Shown: positions 23,252-24,356 of the stretch, in pieces
How positions within the stretch are numbered: the first letter of the stretch is position 1
Layout of the letters: each line of letters begins with the position of its first letter
Source: Ignavibacteriales bacterium
Lineage (GTDB): Bacteria > Bacteroidota > Ignavibacteria > Ignavibacteriales > Ignavibacteriaceae
Reading direction: 5' to 3'
DNA: 24,356 nt
NCBI GenBank assembly: GCA_003538625.1
Contig: DPRR01000002.1
Location: 1-24,356, forward strand
Made by a program: the position numbers and the translations under genes
Notes under the pieces: model-generated
The model's input: the letters and a program-made list of their open reading frames with translations, nothing else
What the model was told of the DNA's origin: nothing
Databases searched by the model: none

Positions 23252-24286
23252 ATGAAGATTGAAAGTCATAATGGTTCGTGGACATTTATTACACCAATTT
23301 TTAATCTAAAATTGCACGATGTGGTAAATGAAGAATTTAGAATTGACCGAGTAACATTTATATCTTCAAAAAAAATAATGAATATAAAAAACAGACTAGG
23401 TATTGATAAAAAAGTTATTACTGAGTTACAAAAAAAATGGGATGTTAGAAAATATATAAATTCGTTTCATACATTTGGTATTTTGCGAATTGGTGGAGAA
23501 CCCGCAAAAGTTAAAACCGATTGCTTCAGATTGGTTCGAGATGAATTATTAATATTAGCAACTTCACAACTTTTTTTTCAAAATAGAAGTTTTACTGGTT
23601 TTTTAGGATTCTCCGGAGAAAATGATTTGTCTTCAATACAACATTTATTTCTAGAATCAAGTAAAAAATACTTTACATACGGTAAACAACTGACTAGGTC
23701 TCCGTTAGGATTAGATTTGGATAAAGAATGGTTCGATTATCATAAGAAGTTATTTTTTTTCAAACTTCTTGATGTAATTAGACCTAAAAAGAATTTTTCG
23801 AGTGAATGGAGAGAAGAAATTAAAAGAGCAGCAATATTTCTTGGGAAAAGTATTAACACTTCTGATATTTCGAGTGCTTTTTTATGGAATATGATAGCTT
23901 TAGAAATTCTACTAACTCATCAAGGTGATTCTTATAAGACTGATTTACCAAAAAGAATAGAAGCACTTTTAGGCTGGTTTAAAAGATGGGAAACGGATAG
24001 TTATATTGATAATATTGTTCGTGTCTACAAACTTCGTTCTGCTTTTGTTCACGATGGAAATAATGGAGCTATAACTAAAAAAGATTTGCTATTTACTGAT
24101 AAGATACTTTTTAATGTTTTATGGAATATTATTAAAAATATTTCTTTTTTTAGTTCTAAGAATAAAGTAATAGAGTTTACAAAAGATTATGAAGCTCGTA
24201 CATACCTAAACCTAAAAAGAAAAAAGAAACCAAAATTATATTTTGCTGATAAAAGTTATTCACCACAAGAATTGATTGAAATATAA
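23252..24286 (+). CDS. HEPN-domain protein with Rx4H ribonuclease motif (defence candidate)
   Basis: 344 residues. The N-terminal ~200 residues are an uncharacterised alpha/beta region. The C-terminal part, ~205-310 (AFLWNMIALEILLTHQ; TDLPKRIEALLGWFK; VRVYKLRSAFVHDG), is a HEPN domain of the ApeA-like kind, with R262 and H267 forming the catalytic Rx4H pair. HEPN proteins of this type cut RNA, often tRNA, during phage infection and act as abortive infection effectors. No antitoxin partner is next to it, so it probably carries its own sensor in the N-terminal region. AAGGA lies 4 nt before ATG 23252, 25 nt after the core of the attC site; another attC begins 9 nt after its stop. A one-gene cassette. 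Confidence 0.82.
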   Translation: MKIESHNGSWTFITPIFNLKLHDVVNEEFRIDRVTFISSKKIMNIKNRLGIDKKVITELQKKWDVRKYINSFHTFGILRIGGEPAKVKTDCFRLVRDELLILATSQLFFQNRSFTGFLGFSGENDLSSIQHLFLESSKKYFTYGKQLTRSPLGLDLDKEWFDYHKKLFFFKLLDVIRPKKNFSSEWREEIKRAAIFLGKSINTSDISSAFLWNMIALEILLTHQGDSYKTDLPKRIEALLGWFKRWETDSYIDNIVRVYKLRSAFVHDGNNGAITKKDLLFTDKILFNVLWNIIKNISFFSSKNKVIEFTKDYEARTYLNLKRKKKPKLYFADKSYSPQELIEI

Positions 24287-24294
24287 GGGAAGGA

Positions 24295-24356
24295 ACATAA
24301 CAAGTTGCTCAACGCCGTTTAAATAGAAACAAACAAAAAAAGTGCAATAGTCTAAC
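24295..24356 (+). other. attC site, left half only
   Basis: ACATAAC (24295-24301) followed by AAGTTGCTCAACGCCG has the R''-L'' layout of an attC left arm, with the C of GCTCAAC in the same place as the extrahelical base at 23060. The right half lies beyond the window, so the array continues to the right. Confidence 0.65.

Larger units (their letters stand above)
18474..24356 (+). mobile_element. Integron-like cassette array without integrase (CALIN)
   Basis: Five genes all point the same way, and gaps of attC-like sequence separate single genes or a gene pair. Start codons follow the GTTA cores by 19-27 nt (19909 to 19936, 21995 to 22014, 23227 to 23252), the usual cassette layout. The strongest site (23045-23233) has the extrahelical bases that define attC. 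No integrase gene is visible, so it is either an orphan cluster or the integrase lies outside the window. The left border is uncertain and the right end is open. Confidence 0.65.

Noticed and set aside
1..24356. CRISPR array
   Set aside because: The repeated words are irregularly spaced, differ between copies and are scattered over many loci; there is no repeat-spacer periodicity and no cas gene.

Overview
The window is AT-rich bacterial DNA, probably from the Bacteroidota/Chlorobi group and most like Ignavibacteria. Three large secreted proteins end in type IX secretion (T9SS) sorting domains with NYPNPFN motifs, several genes start at GTG or TTG with weak ribosome binding sites, and short GC-rich palindromic repeats lie scattered between genes. 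No rRNA, tRNA, CRISPR array or intact insertion sequence was seen.

Layout. 1-1600: the 5' part of a YecE/DUF72 gene (minus strand, cut by the window edge), a DUF4395-like membrane protein and a small Cys-motif protein. 1810-5926: a LytS-type sensor kinase overlapping a LytTR response regulator, a 20-bp-spaced direct repeat that could be the regulator's operator, and a T9SS-exported PD40/Ig-like protein. 5976-8736: two unrecognised membrane proteins, a zinc-free MDR oxidoreductase and an HELGH membrane metalloprotease-like protein. 8737-9295: a gene-free stretch with a bidirectional terminator and a GC-rich structured element. 9296-12310 (minus): a TrmB-family regulator followed by a 13-Asp-box secreted propeller protein; two adjacent perfect palindromes precede the regulator. 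12649-16453: a T9SS protein, three further exported or envelope proteins and an ICMT-like membrane methyltransferase. 16454-18470: dispersed palindromic repeats, a secreted NTF2-like protein, a BrnT/BrnA toxin-antitoxin pair and a relic of a small gene that also left a copy near 12.4 kb.

18474-24356 is the most interesting part. It looks like an integron gene-cassette array without a visible integrase (a CALIN). The site at 23045-23233 has the fold of an attC site: complementary outer boxes and a 15-bp stem with two extrahelical bases on one arm only. Other attC-like sites lie at 19690-19915 and 24295-end, with a weaker one at 21884-22001. The genes between them look like anti-phage or stress cassettes: an AP2-like/DUF2971 fusion, a CD-NTase with an S-4TM pore effector (a minimal CBASS-like operon), a coiled-coil/TM/SH3 protein interrupted by an in-frame TAA, and a HEPN-domain protein with an Rx4H ribonuclease motif.

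Inferred division of labour: the kinase-regulator pair and the TrmB regulator each probably control a neighbouring secreted protein. In the cassette array, nucleotide signalling, membrane disruption and RNA cleavage would act as separate defence modules. All assignments come from reading the sequence; no database or folding program was run.
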